64,000 nt of DNA from Synergistaceae bacterium (GCA_018436725.1 JAHDKT010000010.1:1-64000); one strand, 5' to 3'. Counted from the stretch's first letter, positions 1 through 9,845 are shown. The notes: generated by a model from the sequence alone, not told the origin. A program made the numbers and translations.

Positions 1-123
1 CTTCGCCTTGTACTTCCCGTACAGCTCCAGCTCGCTCTCTCCTATTCCCAGCTTCTCCGCTATCTCCACCACCGGCCGCAGTTCCGCTCCCTGCGCTATC
101 TCGATGTCGCTCGGCACATGCAT
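1..123 (-). CDS. fhs: Formate--tetrahydrofolate ligase, N-terminal fragment (cut by window edge)
   Basis: Only the first 41 codons are present, running off the left edge. The translation opens [17 protein letters not shown] and continues with a V-E-I-A-E-K-L-G-I stretch and E-L-Y-G-K-Y-K-A-K, which is the characteristic start of formyl-THF synthetase. An AGGAGG lies about 12 bases upstream of the ATG. The cytosolic enzyme interconverts formate, ATP and THF with 10-formyl-THF. It is the last visible gene of the purine-type run. In purine fermenters this reaction, run backwards, turns ring-derived one-carbon units into formate and ATP. The family call is secure; the metabolic direction is inferred from context. 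Confidence 0.88.
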   Translation of the reverse strand, partial: MHVPSDIEIAQGAELRPVVEIAEKLGIGESELELYGKYKAK

Positions 124-187
124 TCCTTCTCAGTCCTCCTAGAAAATACCCTTTCCCCGCAGAAAGAGCGGGTTCTTCGGGCAACGA

Positions 188-1537
188 TTACCTGTTGAGA
201 AAAACTCCTCTTCCCTTTTTCCCCAGCACCCTGCCTTCGGAGTAGATTACCTCTCCGCGCGAGATAGTTTGCCACGTCTTCCCGATTAGTTCAAGGTTCT
301 CGTAGGGGGAAAAATCAACATTCATACGGAGCGCCCCGGCTTGGACATGCCAAACCTCCTCCGGATCGAAGATAACGAGGTCGGCGTCGGAACCCGGCAG
401 AAGGCAGCCCTTCCGGGGGAAAAGGCCGTACCGCTTCGCCGCGCGTTCCGACGTGATGCTCGCCAGTTCGCACAGCGGCAGCTTTCCGCGCAGCACCCCT
501 TCCGAGTAGAGCAACGGAAGAAGCAGCTCGACGCCGGGCAGCCCCCCGGGGAGACGGTCGAAAGCGCCTTTCCACTCCTTCTGAGTCCGTGTGAACGGGC
601 AGTGGTCCGTGGCGGCAAAATCGATATCCCCGGAGGCAAGGCCGTCCCAGAGGACCGCGTTGTCCTCCGCGCTCCGGAGCGCCGGAGCCGCCGAGTACAG
701 GTGGCCCTCGGGGGCGTTGTACACGTCGGATGTAAGCAGCAGATACTGGGGGCACGTCTCGACGCTCAGGTCGGCCCCTCGTTCCCGGGCATGCAGAGCT
801 TCCGCCAACCCCAGCGCCGAGCTGAGGTGGACGATATGACACCGAACCCCTGTAGTGGCGGCGAGCCAGCCCACAGTGTTCACCGCGGACGCTTCGCAGA
901 CGTCGGGACGAACCTTGGCCACGCTCTCCATTCGCCCCCACTCTTCGTTCGAGAGGAGTGCGGAGAGCGTCTCGATCATGCTGTCGTCCTCCGCATGGAC
1001 AACCGCCACAGCGTCAATTTCGGCCAGCGCCTGGAATGCCTGAAGAAGCGGGCCCGTATCGGTCCGCCTGCCGGAAGCGCCGTACGCGGTGAAGAATTTA
1101 AAGCTCTTCACCCCGAGAGCCGCCGCTTCGCGCATCTCCTCCACCCGACCCGGACGCCACCCGACCACCTCTCCGTGGAAGGCGTAGTCTATGATGGAGG
1201 GTTTCGCATCCTCCAGCCGGCGGCGCAAATCGTCGGGGATGCTCCGGTCGGACGCGCCGACGGTGAAGTCGATGACCGAGGTCACGCCGCCGCACGCCGC
1301 GGCGACGCTCCCCGAATAGAAGTCGTCGCTGGAGACCGAGCCTCCGACCGGCAACGCAAAGTGCACATGCGGATCGATGACTCCGGGAAAGACGAGCTTC
1401 CCGGCGGCGTCGATCACTTCCCGCCCCTCGAGCGGAGCGCCCAGAGCGGCGATCTTCTCCCCGAAGACCGCGACATCCGTAGAGAGCACTCCGGCGGGCG
1501 TCACCACGGAACCTCCACGTATCACAAGATCGTACAT
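188..1537 (-). CDS. hyuA: Dihydropyrimidinase / D-hydantoinase family cyclic amidohydrolase (HyuA-like)
   Basis: The 449-residue protein has the full hydantoinase layout: D-P-H-V-H-F with metal ligands His57 and His59, the lysine to be carboxylated in S-F-K-F-F (Lys147) followed by a Tyr, later His ligands in V-V-H-A-E-D and H-I-V-H-L-S-S, and the Asp of A-T-D-H-C-P-F near residue 312. Such enzymes open cyclic ureides such as hydantoins and dihydropyrimidines. It starts with ATG and lies 16 bases after a permease of the nucleobase-type ABC transporter. HyuA (YgeZ) is part of the anaerobic urate cluster together with YgeW and YgeY, both present here, so a purine-derived cyclic ureide is the likely substrate. 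Allantoinase or plain dihydropyrimidinase are alternatives. Confidence 0.87.
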   Translation of the reverse strand: MYDLVIRGGSVVTPAGVLSTDVAVFGEKIAALGAPLEGREVIDAAGKLVFPGVIDPHVHFALPVGGSVSSDDFYSGSVAAACGGVTSVIDFTVGASDRSIPDDLRRRLEDAKPSIIDYAFHGEVVGWRPGRVEEMREAAALGVKSFKFFTAYGASGRRTDTGPLLQAFQALAEIDAVAVVHAEDDSMIETLSALLSNEEWGRMESVAKVRPDVCEASAVNTVGWLAATTGVRCHIVHLSSALGLAEALHARERGADLSVETCPQYLLLTSDVYNAPEGHLYSAAPALRSAEDNAVLWDGLASGDIDFAATDHCPFTRTQKEWKGAFDRLPGGLPGVELLLPLLYSEGVLRGKLPLCELASITSERAAKRYGLFPRKGCLLPGSDADLVIFDPEEVWHVQAGALRMNVDFSPYENLELIGKTWQTISRGEVIYSEGRVLGKKGRGVFLNR

Positions 1538-1553
1538 GCGTTCGATCCTCCCG

Positions 1554-2474
1554 TCATTTGCTTTCCTTGATATACGGCGTGCCGAGCGACGCGGGCACGT
1601 TGAACTGAGTGCGCAGCACTGTGGCTACTATCGTCAGGATATACGGCAGCGCGATGAGAAACTCGTTCGGCACAAGGCGGAATCCCGAGGTCTGCAAGGT
1701 GATCGCCGCCGCGTCCGCAATTCCGAAGACCAGCGCGCCGAGCAGCGCGCCGAGCGGGTTCCAGTTGCCCAGGAAGCAGAGGGCGAATGCTATCCACCCT
1801 CTTCCTCCGATCATATCGTTCGAGAAAAGACCGAGGTAGCCGATCGAGTAAAAAGCCCCCGCCAGTCCGTTGAGTGCGCTGGAAACAAGCACCGCCCCGA
1901 ACTGAACCCGTTCTACGTTGATCCCGGCGGCGTCGACCGCCTCCGGATTCGCGCCCGTGGAACGGAGAATAAGCCCCGTTCGTGTCTTGAAGAGCAGCCA
2001 CCACCCGACGGGCATCGCAAGGAAGGCGATATACGTCAGGATATTCTGCTTGAAGAGCACCGGACCGATGAACGGAAGCTCCGAGAGCCAAGGAACAGGA
2101 AGAAGCTTCAGAGGCTCGACGGTGAGCGGAAGCAGGGGAACGCCGAAGAGAACTCTGTAGAGATAGATTCCGAGCCCGGCGGCGAGGATGTTCAACGCGA
2201 CGCCGGTTACGATCTGATGCTGCTTGAGGTAGACCGTGATCCATCCATAGAGCGCCCCGGTGAGCACGCCGGTCAGCATGGCGCACACAAAACCCGTAAG
2301 CAGGCTTCCGGAGAGATACGCCCCGGTAAAGCCGGCCCACGCGCCCAGGAGAAAAATTCCCTCGATGGCCATGTTCATCACGCCGGTACGCTCGACGAGC
2401 ACCTCGCCGAGCGAGCCCAGAAGCAGCGGCGTGCTCATCTGCACGGCGCGGAAAAAGAGTCCGCTCAGTATCAC
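1554..2474 (-). CDS. BMP-type (nucleoside/nucleobase) ABC transporter permease, second subunit
   Basis: I set the start at a GTG whose last two bases overlap the stop of the upstream permease (GTGA), giving 306 residues. The open frame extends farther upstream, but that part is basic, non-hydrophobic and antisense-like. The protein is highly hydrophobic with about 8 membrane segments and carries the V-E-R-T-G-V-M-N-M-A-I-E-G motif typical of YufQ/NupC-type permeases of the branched-chain permease superfamily. It should form the channel with the permease encoded just before it. The purine-catabolic neighbours suggest a nucleobase, nucleoside or ureide substrate. Confidence 0.88.
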   Translation of the reverse strand: MILSGLFFRAVQMSTPLLLGSLGEVLVERTGVMNMAIEGIFLLGAWAGFTGAYLSGSLLTGFVCAMLTGVLTGALYGWITVYLKQHQIVTGVALNILAAGLGIYLYRVLFGVPLLPLTVEPLKLLPVPWLSELPFIGPVLFKQNILTYIAFLAMPVGWWLLFKTRTGLILRSTGANPEAVDAAGINVERVQFGAVLVSSALNGLAGAFYSIGYLGLFSNDMIGGRGWIAFALCFLGNWNPLGALLGALVFGIADAAAITLQTSGFRLVPNEFLIALPYILTIVATVLRTQFNVPASLGTPYIKESK

Positions 2475-3592
2475 CGGAAATCGCCTCCTTCCGAGGCCCT
2501 GCGACGAGCGCGGGCCGCCGCGATACGATGTTGGAGCCAGTAGGAGAGGACGACGAAGAGCATGACGAATCCTTCCAGAATGGCGATGATGCTCGACGGA
2601 ATGGTCGACGTCTGCGTGACCAGTATGCCGCCGACCTTGAGGGCCCCGAAGAGAAGGGCGGAAAGAACAACCCCGAGGGGGTGCGCGTTCCCGAGAATCG
2701 CGATGCCGATACCCTCCGAACCGAGAAGAGGGTTGAACCCCTGCACCACCATGCGCTGGACGCCGTTCACCTCCATAAACCCGGCCAGTCCGGCGAAGGC
2801 TCCGCTGAGAAGAAAGACGGCGATGAAGATGCGTTGCTCGTTCATCCCCGCGAAACGCGCGGCTCGACGATTCCTCCCGACGGCGCGGATACGGAAACCG
2901 AGCGTGGTCTTCCAGAGAATGATCCAGGCAATCATCGCGACCGCCAGCGCAAGGAAGAACCCCCAGTGAAAGCGCGTTCCCGGAATGACGGAGGGAATCC
3001 AGGCGCTCTCCGCGAGCACGTCGGTCTGCGGATACTCCCCTTTCGCCTCTCTGAGCGGCCCCCGGACAAGGAAGTCGAGCACGGCGACGGCGACGTAGGT
3101 CGACATCATACTCACAAGGAATTCGTTTGCGTTGAAGCGCGCCTTGCAAAATCCGGCGAATCCGCCCCACAGGCTTCCCGCAAGCGCGGCAGCCAACGCG
3201 CAGAGCGGCAGAAGAACGATCGAGGGAAGCTGCGGGAATGCGAGAGCGCACGCGGCCGCGGCAACAGCCCCGAGATAAAACTGCCCCTGAGCGCCGATGT
3301 TGAAGAGGCTCGCCCGGAACGCGAAGGCGAAAGCGAGTCCGGTAAGGATGAGCGGGGTGGCCTTCGCGAAGATGTCCGCGATGTTGTAGATGTCGCGGAA
3401 CGCGTAGCTGAAGAGATCTCCGTAGACCTTCAGGGGGTTGTGGTCAAGAAGCAGCATCAACAAGCCTCCTGCGGCAAGACCCAAAAGGACCGACCACATC
3501 GGGAAGAGCGCGGTCCAGAACGATTTGTCCCGCTCCCCGACGAGAGTCCGGATCGTCCCGGATCGTGTCTCCTTGGTCCCGTGACCGCTCAT
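2471..3592 (-). CDS. BMP-type (nucleoside/nucleobase) ABC transporter permease, first subunit
   Basis: This 373-residue membrane protein has a soluble N-terminal stretch of about 30 residues and then about 9 hydrophobic segments. The A-F-R-A-S-L-F-N-I-G-A-Q-G-Q motif is diagnostic of the YufP/NupB permease family. Its ATG overlaps the stop of the ATPase gene by 4 bases (ATGA), and its own stop overlaps the next permease start, so the three transporter genes are translationally coupled. It is one half of the inner-membrane channel fed by the BMP binding protein at 5193-6179. Confidence 0.9.
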   Translation of the reverse strand: MSGHGTKETRSGTIRTLVGERDKSFWTALFPMWSVLLGLAAGGLLMLLLDHNPLKVYGDLFSYAFRDIYNIADIFAKATPLILTGLAFAFAFRASLFNIGAQGQFYLGAVAAAACALAFPQLPSIVLLPLCALAAALAGSLWGGFAGFCKARFNANEFLVSMMSTYVAVAVLDFLVRGPLREAKGEYPQTDVLAESAWIPSVIPGTRFHWGFFLALAVAMIAWIILWKTTLGFRIRAVGRNRRAARFAGMNEQRIFIAVFLLSGAFAGLAGFMEVNGVQRMVVQGFNPLLGSEGIGIAILGNAHPLGVVLSALLFGALKVGGILVTQTSTIPSSIIAILEGFVMLFVVLSYWLQHRIAAARARRRASEGGDFR

Positions 3593-5112
3593 GCCGCGCC
3601 TCCCATTCCGCCCGCAAGGAGCATGCCTATTTTCTCCACGGTCGCTTCGCTCCTCCTGAACTCGCCGAGAATGCGGCCCCGAAAGATCACCGCGATGCGA
3701 TCGGAAAGTTTGAGCACTTCGGAAAGCTCCGTCGAAACAAGGAAAACAGCCTTCCCCCGGTCCCGCTCGTCAAGGAGCGTCCTGTGCACGTGATCCGCAG
3801 CCCCGAGATCCAGTCCTCGCGTCGGCTGCACCGCGACGAGAAGGCGGCTTCCCGCCTCGATTTCGCGCGCCGCCACTATTTTCTGTTGGTTCCCCCCCGA
3901 GAGCCCCTTGACCTTTGCCGCCGGGGACGGGGTTTTGATTCCGAACTGCTTTATCAGACGCTCCGCGTTCCCGCGTATCTTCTTCATCCGAAGAAAACCG
4001 AAACGCGAGTACGCGGAGAGGTTTTTCAAAATAAGGTTTTCCTCCACGGTCATATCCAGAACAAGCCCCTCCCGATGCCGGTCGGCTGGTATATATCCTG
4101 TCCCCGCCCGAAACGCGGCTTCCGGAATTCCGGGGCGAATCGGACGGCCGTCCAGAAGCACCTCGCCGCTCTCGGGAATCCGAAGCCCGCAAAGAACGTC
4201 CGCAAGCTCCTCCTGGCCGTTGCCGCTGACCCCGGCGATCCCGAGGATCTCGCCCTCCTTCACGGAAAGAGAGAGGCCGTCGACTACTTTATTTCCTCTG
4301 TCTCCCCGAATAGAAAGCGAACGGACGTCCAGCACCACGTTCCCGCGCGAATCGGCGGGTTTCCCCTCCGTAAGAAGAAGTTCGCGCCCGACCATGCACG
4401 TGACCAGATCGGATTCCGAGGCGTCGCGGACCAGGAAATCCCCTGCGTTCCGCCCTCCGCGCAGAACGGTCACCGAGTCGGCCACGGCAAAAACCTCCGC
4501 GAGTTTGTGCGTGATGAAGAGCACCGTGTTGCCCGAGGCGCGGAACTCCCTGAGGAAAGAGAAAAGATTCTCCGCCTCTCCCGGAGTCAGCACCGCGGTC
4601 GGCTCATCGAGGACAAGAATACGGGCGCGACGGTAGAGCGCTTTAAGGATCTCGACCTTCTGCTGCATCCCTACGGAAAGTTGGTCGATCCGCGCAAACG
4701 GGTCGACTTCGAGACCGTATTTCCTCCCCAATGCATCGATTTCCGCCGCTGCGGCTCCCCTCGAAAGCGGCCTGCCGTCGGCCGGAGCAAGGCCGAGCAC
4801 GACGTTCTCCCAGACGGAGTGCACGGGGACAAGCGTGAAGTGCTGATGGATCATACCTATGCCGAGGGTCATCGCATCGCGGGGAGAACGGATCGAAACG
4901 GTCCGCCCGTCGACCTCGATCGACCCCGAGTCCGGCTGGTACAGTCCGTAGAGTATCTTGACGAGCGTCGATTTGCCCGCTCCGTTCTCTCCCAGAAGGG
5001 CGCGAACCTCCCCCTCGCCGACGGAGAGCGTGACATCTGAATTGGCAAGCACTCCCGGGAAGGCTTTCGAAATGCCTCGCAGAGCGATCGCCCGCGGTGC
5101 GGAGAACTCCAT
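3589..5112 (-). CDS. BMP-type ABC transporter ATP-binding protein (tandem ATPase)
   Basis: The 507-residue protein contains two ABC cassettes. The first has Walker A G-E-N-G-A-G-K-S-T near residue 40, a signature L-S-V-G-M-Q-Q-K and Walker B L-V-L-D-E-P-T. The second has the degenerate P-loop region G-V-S-G-N-G-Q-E-E and the signature L-S-G-G-N-Q-Q-K. This duplicated arrangement, as in YufO/NupA and the sugar ATPases, energises nucleoside-type importers. The ATG follows a GGAGAAT ribosome site; a longer open frame upstream runs antisense to the BMP gene and is not hydrophobic or domain-like. A stem-loop separates it from the binding-protein gene, while it is coupled by ATGA to the permease downstream. 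Confidence 0.92.
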   Translation of the reverse strand: MEFSAPRAIALRGISKAFPGVLANSDVTLSVGEGEVRALLGENGAGKSTLVKILYGLYQPDSGSIEVDGRTVSIRSPRDAMTLGIGMIHQHFTLVPVHSVWENVVLGLAPADGRPLSRGAAAAEIDALGRKYGLEVDPFARIDQLSVGMQQKVEILKALYRRARILVLDEPTAVLTPGEAENLFSFLREFRASGNTVLFITHKLAEVFAVADSVTVLRGGRNAGDFLVRDASESDLVTCMVGRELLLTEGKPADSRGNVVLDVRSLSIRGDRGNKVVDGLSLSVKEGEILGIAGVSGNGQEELADVLCGLRIPESGEVLLDGRPIRPGIPEAAFRAGTGYIPADRHREGLVLDMTVEENLILKNLSAYSRFGFLRMKKIRGNAERLIKQFGIKTPSPAAKVKGLSGGNQQKIVAAREIEAGSRLLVAVQPTRGLDLGAADHVHRTLLDERDRGKAVFLVSTELSEVLKLSDRIAVIFRGRILGEFRRSEATVEKIGMLLAGGMGGAA

Positions 5113-5145
5113 GATTCTCCTCCTTTTCTCCGGAAAACAAAGAGG

Positions 5146-5171
5146 GAGCCCCGGAATACGCGCCGGGGCTC
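5146..5171 (-). terminator. Stem-loop between BMP binding protein and ATPase genes (attenuator-like)
   Basis: GAGCCCCGG (5146-5154) pairs with CCGGGGCTC (5163-5171) around an 8-base loop. On the minus strand the stem is followed by a loose T-rich stretch (TCTTTGTTTT). It sits inside the transporter operon, after the binding-protein gene and before the ATPase, so partial termination or mRNA 3' protection would leave more binding-protein message than translocator message. Confidence 0.6.
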
Positions 5172-5192
5172 TCTTTTCTTCTTTACGAGAAC

Positions 5193-6179
5193 TTACGGCT
5201 TCTCGGGGAATTCGGAGAGGAAGAAGAGCACGTCCCCCTTCTTCACGGCCTCCTCGGCGTCGGCGACGATCCGGCGAACCTCCGGCGAAACCTCGTCGGA
5301 ATAGGCGACCTTCACGATGCCCTCCGCGATTCCCGCGCCGTTCACCACGGGCTTCAGCGTGCCGTCCAGATACTTCTTCACAGCCCAGGTGTACATGTTG
5401 GCGAAATCGAAGTAGACGCTCGCCACGACGGTCCCCGGAGCGACCGAATTCTGATCGCTGGCGAACCCGACGTACTTCACGCCCTTCTCTTTGGCCGCCT
5501 GTATCGCTCCCAGACCGACCTGATTGGCGTAGAAGAAGAGGACGTCGGCGCCGCCGTCGATCATCGAGCTGGCCATCTGCTTGCCGAGAGCGACGTCGCT
5601 CCAGGAGTTCGCATAGGCCCGGGCGACCTGCAGATCGGGACGGCCGATTCTGGCGGCCCATTCGTACGTGTTCAGAAGCCGGATCATCAGTTTGTTGGGG
5701 AAGCCTCCGGCGATACCTATCTTTCCGGTCTTCGTCACATGCCCGGCGACGATTCCGGCGAGGAAGCTTGCTTCGTACTCTTTCGGCAGGACCGGCATCA
5801 CGTTGGGTTCCGCGGCGTTCATGCCGTTCACCACGCAGAAAACAGTGTTCGGGTACTTGGGCGCGACGCGGGCCGCGGGCTCGTCGAACTGCGTTCCGGC
5901 CGCCATGATCAGATCGTAGCCGCGCTCCGCGTAGTTGCGGAACGTGGATTCATAGTCTCCGGCCTGGACGTTCTCGACGTACTCCATCTTCGTCCCCAGC
6001 TCCTTGTTCACCGCCTGAAGCCCCGCATAGTTGGTCGCGTTCCAGCTCTGATCGTTGATCGGTCCGGGAAGAACAAGCACCATCTTGTACTCGCCCGGAG
6101 CCTTCGCCAACGCAGCGCCTGCACCCAGGCCGAAAAGAAGAACCACCGCGAGCGCCATCACTACATACTTCCGATTCAT
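5193..6179 (-). CDS. BMP-family ABC transporter substrate-binding protein
   Basis: The ATG at 6179 follows a GGAGGGG site and gives 328 residues opening with a Sec signal peptide (MNRKYVVMALAVVLLFGL, cleavage after A-L-A). There is no lipobox Cys, so the mature protein is probably free in the periplasm, as expected for a diderm. The mature part has the BMP/PnrA features: P-G-P-I-N-D-Q-S-W-N near the start, then A-A-G-T-Q-F-D-E and D-V-L-F-F-Y-A-N. Members of this family bind nucleosides, nucleobases or autoinducer-2. Context with YgeW, YgeY and HyuA favours a purine or purine breakdown product. Confidence 0.9.
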   Translation of the reverse strand: MNRKYVVMALAVVLLFGLGAGAALAKAPGEYKMVLVLPGPINDQSWNATNYAGLQAVNKELGTKMEYVENVQAGDYESTFRNYAERGYDLIMAAGTQFDEPAARVAPKYPNTVFCVVNGMNAAEPNVMPVLPKEYEASFLAGIVAGHVTKTGKIGIAGGFPNKLMIRLLNTYEWAARIGRPDLQVARAYANSWSDVALGKQMASSMIDGGADVLFFYANQVGLGAIQAAKEKGVKYVGFASDQNSVAPGTVVASVYFDFANMYTWAVKKYLDGTLKPVVNGAGIAEGIVKVAYSDEVSPEVRRIVADAEEAVKKGDVLFFLSEFPEKP

Positions 6180-6235
6180 AGTTTCCCCTCCCTGTTTTAT
6201 GATGAAAACTGCCTCGTACGAGTATATCACAGGCA

Positions 6236-6264
6236 ACGCCGCGCCCGGAATCGCGGCGCGGCGT
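6236..6264. repeat. GC-rich inverted repeat between ygeW and BMP gene
   Basis: ACGCCGCGCC (6236-6245) and GGCGCGGCGT (6255-6264) form a 10-bp perfect stem with a 9-base loop. No T-run follows on the minus strand, so this is not a good intrinsic terminator. It could stabilise the 3' end of the ygeW segment or limit read-through into the BMP gene. Confidence 0.45.
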
Positions 6265-6279
6265 CCATACGATCGTGGG

Positions 6280-7266
6280 CTACCTTCCGCCCATCGTGAG
6301 GGCCATGACGGCCTTCGCGGTGTGCAGGCGGTTCTCCGCTTCGTCGTAGATGGCCGAGTGCGGCCCGTCGATCACGGAGTCCTCGACCTCGTTCACTCTG
6401 TCGGCGGGAAGGGCGTGCATGTAGAGCGAGTACTTGTCCGTGAGCGACATGCGGTCGGCGGTGCACTTCCAGTGCTTGTTCGCCTCGAGCGTACTGTCGA
6501 TAACCGCCTTGCTCTCGTTGGTGACCCAGTTGCCCCAGTTCTTCGGAATGACCACGTCGGCGTCGCGATAGGCCTCTTCCTGGTCGTTCGTGATGCGGAA
6601 GGAGCCGCCGTTCTCAAGAGCGTTCTTCTTCGCCTGCTCGATAACCCAGTCGGGCATCTCGTACCCCTTCGGGTAGGCGAGGGTGACGTCCATCCCGTAG
6701 CGGGGGAAGAGAAGCGCCTGGGTGAGCGGCACGGAGATGGGCTTCTTGTGGGTCGTCGCATACGCCCAGATGACGGACACCTTGAGCCCCTTCGTATTTT
6801 TGCCCCTCTTCTCCTGGATGGTCATCAGGTCGGCGATGCCCTGAAGCGGGTGGTACAGATCGTCCTGCATGTTGATGATGGGCACGGGAGACCACTTCGC
6901 CATCTCGCGAAGGTAGGCGTTGCCTTCCTTCCAGAAGCAGTTGCGGCATGCTATTCCATGCCCCATCCTGGCGAGGATGATCGCGGTGTCCTTGGGAACC
7001 TCGCCGTGGGCGATCTGCATATTGCTCGTGTCGAGGAAGTGGGCATGCCCGCCGAGCTGGGTGATGCCGGCCTCCATGGAGTTGCGGGTACGGGTGGACT
7101 GCTCGAAGAACATCAGGAAGACCGTCTTGTTGGGAAGATAGTTCGTCGGTCTGTCCATCGCGAAATCCCTCTTCAGATCATAGGAGACGTCGAGCAGCGT
7201 GTCGACCTCTTCTTTCGTCCACTCCTGAAGCGTGATGAAATGCTTGCCCCTGAAAAGCGTCTGCAT
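6280..7266 (-). CDS. ygeW: YgeW-type (knotted) carbamoyltransferase
   Basis: The 328-residue protein keeps the carbamoyl-phosphate site S-T-R-T-R (57-61) inside F-F-E-Q-S-T-R-T-R-N-S-M-E-A-G and the H-P-L-Q motif (139-142) in Y-H-P-L-Q-G-I-A-D-L-M-T. Neither the ornithine- nor the aspartate-binding signature is present, which is typical of YgeW, whose substrate is a purine-derived carbamoylated intermediate. Phosphorolysis of a ureido group here would yield carbamoyl phosphate and thus ATP via a carbamate kinase, but no such kinase gene is in the window. It lies 45 bases after ygeY, as in the known urate cluster. Family assignment is strong; the substrate is inferred. Confidence 0.88.
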   Translation of the reverse strand: MQTLFRGKHFITLQEWTKEEVDTLLDVSYDLKRDFAMDRPTNYLPNKTVFLMFFEQSTRTRNSMEAGITQLGGHAHFLDTSNMQIAHGEVPKDTAIILARMGHGIACRNCFWKEGNAYLREMAKWSPVPIINMQDDLYHPLQGIADLMTIQEKRGKNTKGLKVSVIWAYATTHKKPISVPLTQALLFPRYGMDVTLAYPKGYEMPDWVIEQAKKNALENGGSFRITNDQEEAYRDADVVIPKNWGNWVTNESKAVIDSTLEANKHWKCTADRMSLTDKYSLYMHALPADRVNEVEDSVIDGPHSAIYDEAENRLHTAKAVMALTMGGR

Positions 7267-7311
7267 TCTGTTTTCCTCCTTGAGTTTGCTGTGTTCGAGT
7301 CGTTCGGCTCT

Positions 7312-8520
7312 CTAGCCAACGTACTTTTCCGTGTAGATCGACGGCACGACGGCATAGAGCGCGGCGGCTTTCACCAGTTCGCTCTTCCACGTGCGCTCGT
7401 CGGGCGCGTGCGCCTGATCCTCGTGTCCCGGCCCGAAACCGACGCAGGGAATTCCGTAGCGCCCCATGATGGAGACGCCGTTGGTGGAGAAGGTCCACTT
7501 GTCGACGAGGGGCTCGCTCTTGAAAAGATCCCTGTACCCGTCCACCATGGACCTGCACGCCGCGTGGTTCTCATCGAGCACCCATGTCGGGAAGAAGCAC
7601 TCCGTCGGGTATACGAGACCGGTCCAGGAAGGACGGTCGTAAGAGTACATGGAGACCTCCGCACCGGCGGCCTTCACCGCGGGCAGGTTGCGAATCTGCT
7701 GCAGCGCCATCTCCCACGTCTCGCCGTGCGTCAGCCTGCGGTCGACGGAGATCGAGCAGCCGTCCGCCACGGCGCAACGCGACGGGGAGCTGAAGAAGAC
7801 CTCCGACACGGTGAGGCTCCCCTTGCCGAGGAACGGGTCGAAGTGGAGGTTCTCGTGCAGCGCGCGAAGTTCCTGCAGAATCGGCGCCATCTTGTAGATC
7901 GCGTTGTCGCCCCTTTCCGGAGCGGATCCGTGGCAGGAGAGCCCCCGCGTGCTCACCTTGATCTCCATGCGGCCGCGGTGACCGCGGTAGATGTTGCACG
8001 ACGTGGGCTCGGTAAGCACCACGAATTCCGGCATGTACTTGTCCTCGTTGATGATGTACTGCCAGCAGAGGCCGTCGCAGTCCTCCTCCTGAACCGAGCC
8101 CACCACCATCAGCGTGAAGTCGCCCGGAAGCCCCAGGTCTTTGATGATCTTCCCCGCGTAGACCATGGAGGCCATGCCGCCCTCCTGGTCGCTTGCGCCT
8201 CTGCCGACGATGATCTCGTCGTCCTCGTACCCCTGGTAGGGGTCGTAGGTCCAGAGCGTGCGGTCGCCGATCCCGACGGTATCGATGTGCGCGTCGAGGG
8301 CGATCAGGTGTTTGCCGTTCCCGATGAAGCCGAGCACGTTCCCCATGGGGTCGATCTCGACTCTGTCGTAGCCGCAGGCTTCCATCTCGGCCTTGATGCG
8401 ATGGATCACTTCCTTCTCCCCGCAGCTCTCGCTGGGAAGAGCGATCATGTCCCGAAGGAAGCGGGACATCTTCGGCTTGTACTCTTCCGCCTTGCTCAAC
8501 ACTTTCTCGAAGGGAATCAT
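7312..8520 (-). CDS. ygeY: YgeY-family M20 hydrolase
   Basis: The start at 8520 gives 402 residues, the usual YgeY length; upstream open sequence in this frame is antisense to the TRAP permease. M20 metal-site residues are all visible: His78-x-Asp80 in D-A-H-I-D-T, bridging Asp111 in G-A-S-D-Q-E-G-G, catalytic Glu145 with ligand Glu146 in Q-E-E-D, a Glu in L-T-E-P-T, and a C-terminal His in D-Q-A-H-A-P-D-E. YgeY proteins are co-inherited with YgeW and the selenium/purine genes and are needed for anaerobic urate use in gut bacteria. It probably cleaves a linear ureido or amino-acid intermediate to feed YgeW and the PLP lyase. Confidence 0.88.
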   Translation of the reverse strand: MIPFEKVLSKAEEYKPKMSRFLRDMIALPSESCGEKEVIHRIKAEMEACGYDRVEIDPMGNVLGFIGNGKHLIALDAHIDTVGIGDRTLWTYDPYQGYEDDEIIVGRGASDQEGGMASMVYAGKIIKDLGLPGDFTLMVVGSVQEEDCDGLCWQYIINEDKYMPEFVVLTEPTSCNIYRGHRGRMEIKVSTRGLSCHGSAPERGDNAIYKMAPILQELRALHENLHFDPFLGKGSLTVSEVFFSSPSRCAVADGCSISVDRRLTHGETWEMALQQIRNLPAVKAAGAEVSMYSYDRPSWTGLVYPTECFFPTWVLDENHAACRSMVDGYRDLFKSEPLVDKWTFSTNGVSIMGRYGIPCVGFGPGHEDQAHAPDERTWKSELVKAAALYAVVPSIYTEKYVG

Positions 8521-8555
8521 GGAATACCTTCTTTCATGCAATATTCTTATATTTC

Positions 8556-9845
8556 TCAGTGGACCATACCCATCAGTCTCGGCAGGAAGAGCGGTATCTC
8601 CGGTACGAAGGTGATCAGAAGCAGCACCGCCACCACGACGAGGATGAAGGGAAATATTTCCCTGCTTAACTGCTCGATCGTCAGTTTGCTTATGCCGCAG
8701 GCGACGAAGAGGCAGGCGCCTACGGGAGGCGTCATCAGGGCGATGTTCAAGGCGAGCACCATGATGATGCCGAAGTGCAGCGGGTGGAAACCGATCTTCA
8801 CCGCGAGAGGGTGCAGGATCGGGCCAAGAATGATGAGCGCCGCCGCGATGTCCATGAACATGCCGATGAAGAGGAGGAGCAGCAGGATCATCCCCATGAC
8901 CACCCATTTGTTCGTGCTCACGCTGAGCATGAGCGTCGCCACCTTCTCCGGGATCTGTTCGATGGTGAGCACCCAGCCGAGGATCGAGGCAGCGGCGATG
9001 ACGAGGAAGACAACCCCGGTGGTACGCGCCATCTTCATGAAGATCGGCCACATGTCCTTCAGCGTCAGATTTTTATAGACGAAAAACCCGATGAACATCG
9101 CGTAGGCCACCGCGACGGACGCCGCCTCGGTCGGGGTGAAAATCCCCGTGAGAATGCCTCCGAGGATTATCGCAGGCATCAGCAACGCCACGAACGCATC
9201 TTTGAACGCTACCGCCATTTCTTTCAACGTCGCGCGGCGCTCTCCGACAGGGTACCCGCGTTTTTTGGAAATCCTCGCCGTGAGGATCATAAGCGCCGCG
9301 GCGACCAAAAGACCGGGGACGACGCCCGCGAGGAAGAGGCCGGCTATGGAGACCTGCATGAAGGCTCCGTAAATGACCATGATGTTCGACGGCGGTATGG
9401 TGGGGCCGATGATCGACGACGACGCCGTGACCGCCGCCGAGAAGTCCTTGTCGTACCCCTCGTCCACCATCGCCGGGATAAGCATCGAACCGATGGCGGC
9501 GGTATCGCTCACCGCCGCCCCCGTGATCCCGGCGAAAAAGACGGACGCCAGAATGTTGGCGTGCGCCAATCCGCCTCGAAGATGACCGACGAGCACATTG
9601 CTGAACTTGACGAGGCGGCCCGTGATACCGCTCTTGTTCATGATCTCTCCGGCCAGGATGAAAAAGGGCATCGCCATAAGGGTGAACATGTCCACTCCCG
9701 CGAAGTAGCGCTGCGGGACTATCTGGAGGATGGAGGACATATCCATTCTCAGCATGGCGGCGAGCCCCGTGGAACCCAGCACGAAGCCGATGGGCATCCC
9801 CACCGCGATGAGAATCAGAAAGCAGATCGAGATGAACCCGGTCAT
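8556..9845 (-). CDS. TRAP transporter large permease, DctM family
   Basis: The 429-residue, roughly 12-segment membrane protein shows DctM landmarks: M-P-I-G-F-V-L-G at the start, [18 protein letters not shown], and G-P-T-I-P-P-S near the first third. It forms the ion-coupled channel of a TRAP importer. Its ATG overlaps the stop of the small-permease gene by 4 bases. The three TRAP genes lie between ygeY and the PLP lyase in the same orientation, so the substrate is likely an intermediate or alternative feed of the purine/ureide pathway rather than a C4-dicarboxylate. Confidence 0.93.
   Translation of the reverse strand: MTGFISICFLILIAVGMPIGFVLGSTGLAAMLRMDMSSILQIVPQRYFAGVDMFTLMAMPFFILAGEIMNKSGITGRLVKFSNVLVGHLRGGLAHANILASVFFAGITGAAVSDTAAIGSMLIPAMVDEGYDKDFSAAVTASSSIIGPTIPPSNIMVIYGAFMQVSIAGLFLAGVVPGLLVAAALMILTARISKKRGYPVGERRATLKEMAVAFKDAFVALLMPAIILGGILTGIFTPTEAASVAVAYAMFIGFFVYKNLTLKDMWPIFMKMARTTGVVFLVIAAASILGWVLTIEQIPEKVATLMLSVSTNKWVVMGMILLLLLFIGMFMDIAAALIILGPILHPLAVKIGFHPLHFGIIMVLALNIALMTPPVGACLFVACGISKLTIEQLSREIFPFILVVVAVLLLITFVPEIPLFLPRLMGMVH

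Noticed and set aside
6055-9078. A 1007-codon open frame on the plus strand
   Set aside because: It runs antisense to ygeW, ygeY and a TRAP permease, all with clear motifs, and has no domain or membrane pattern. It is a by-product of GC-rich codon use.
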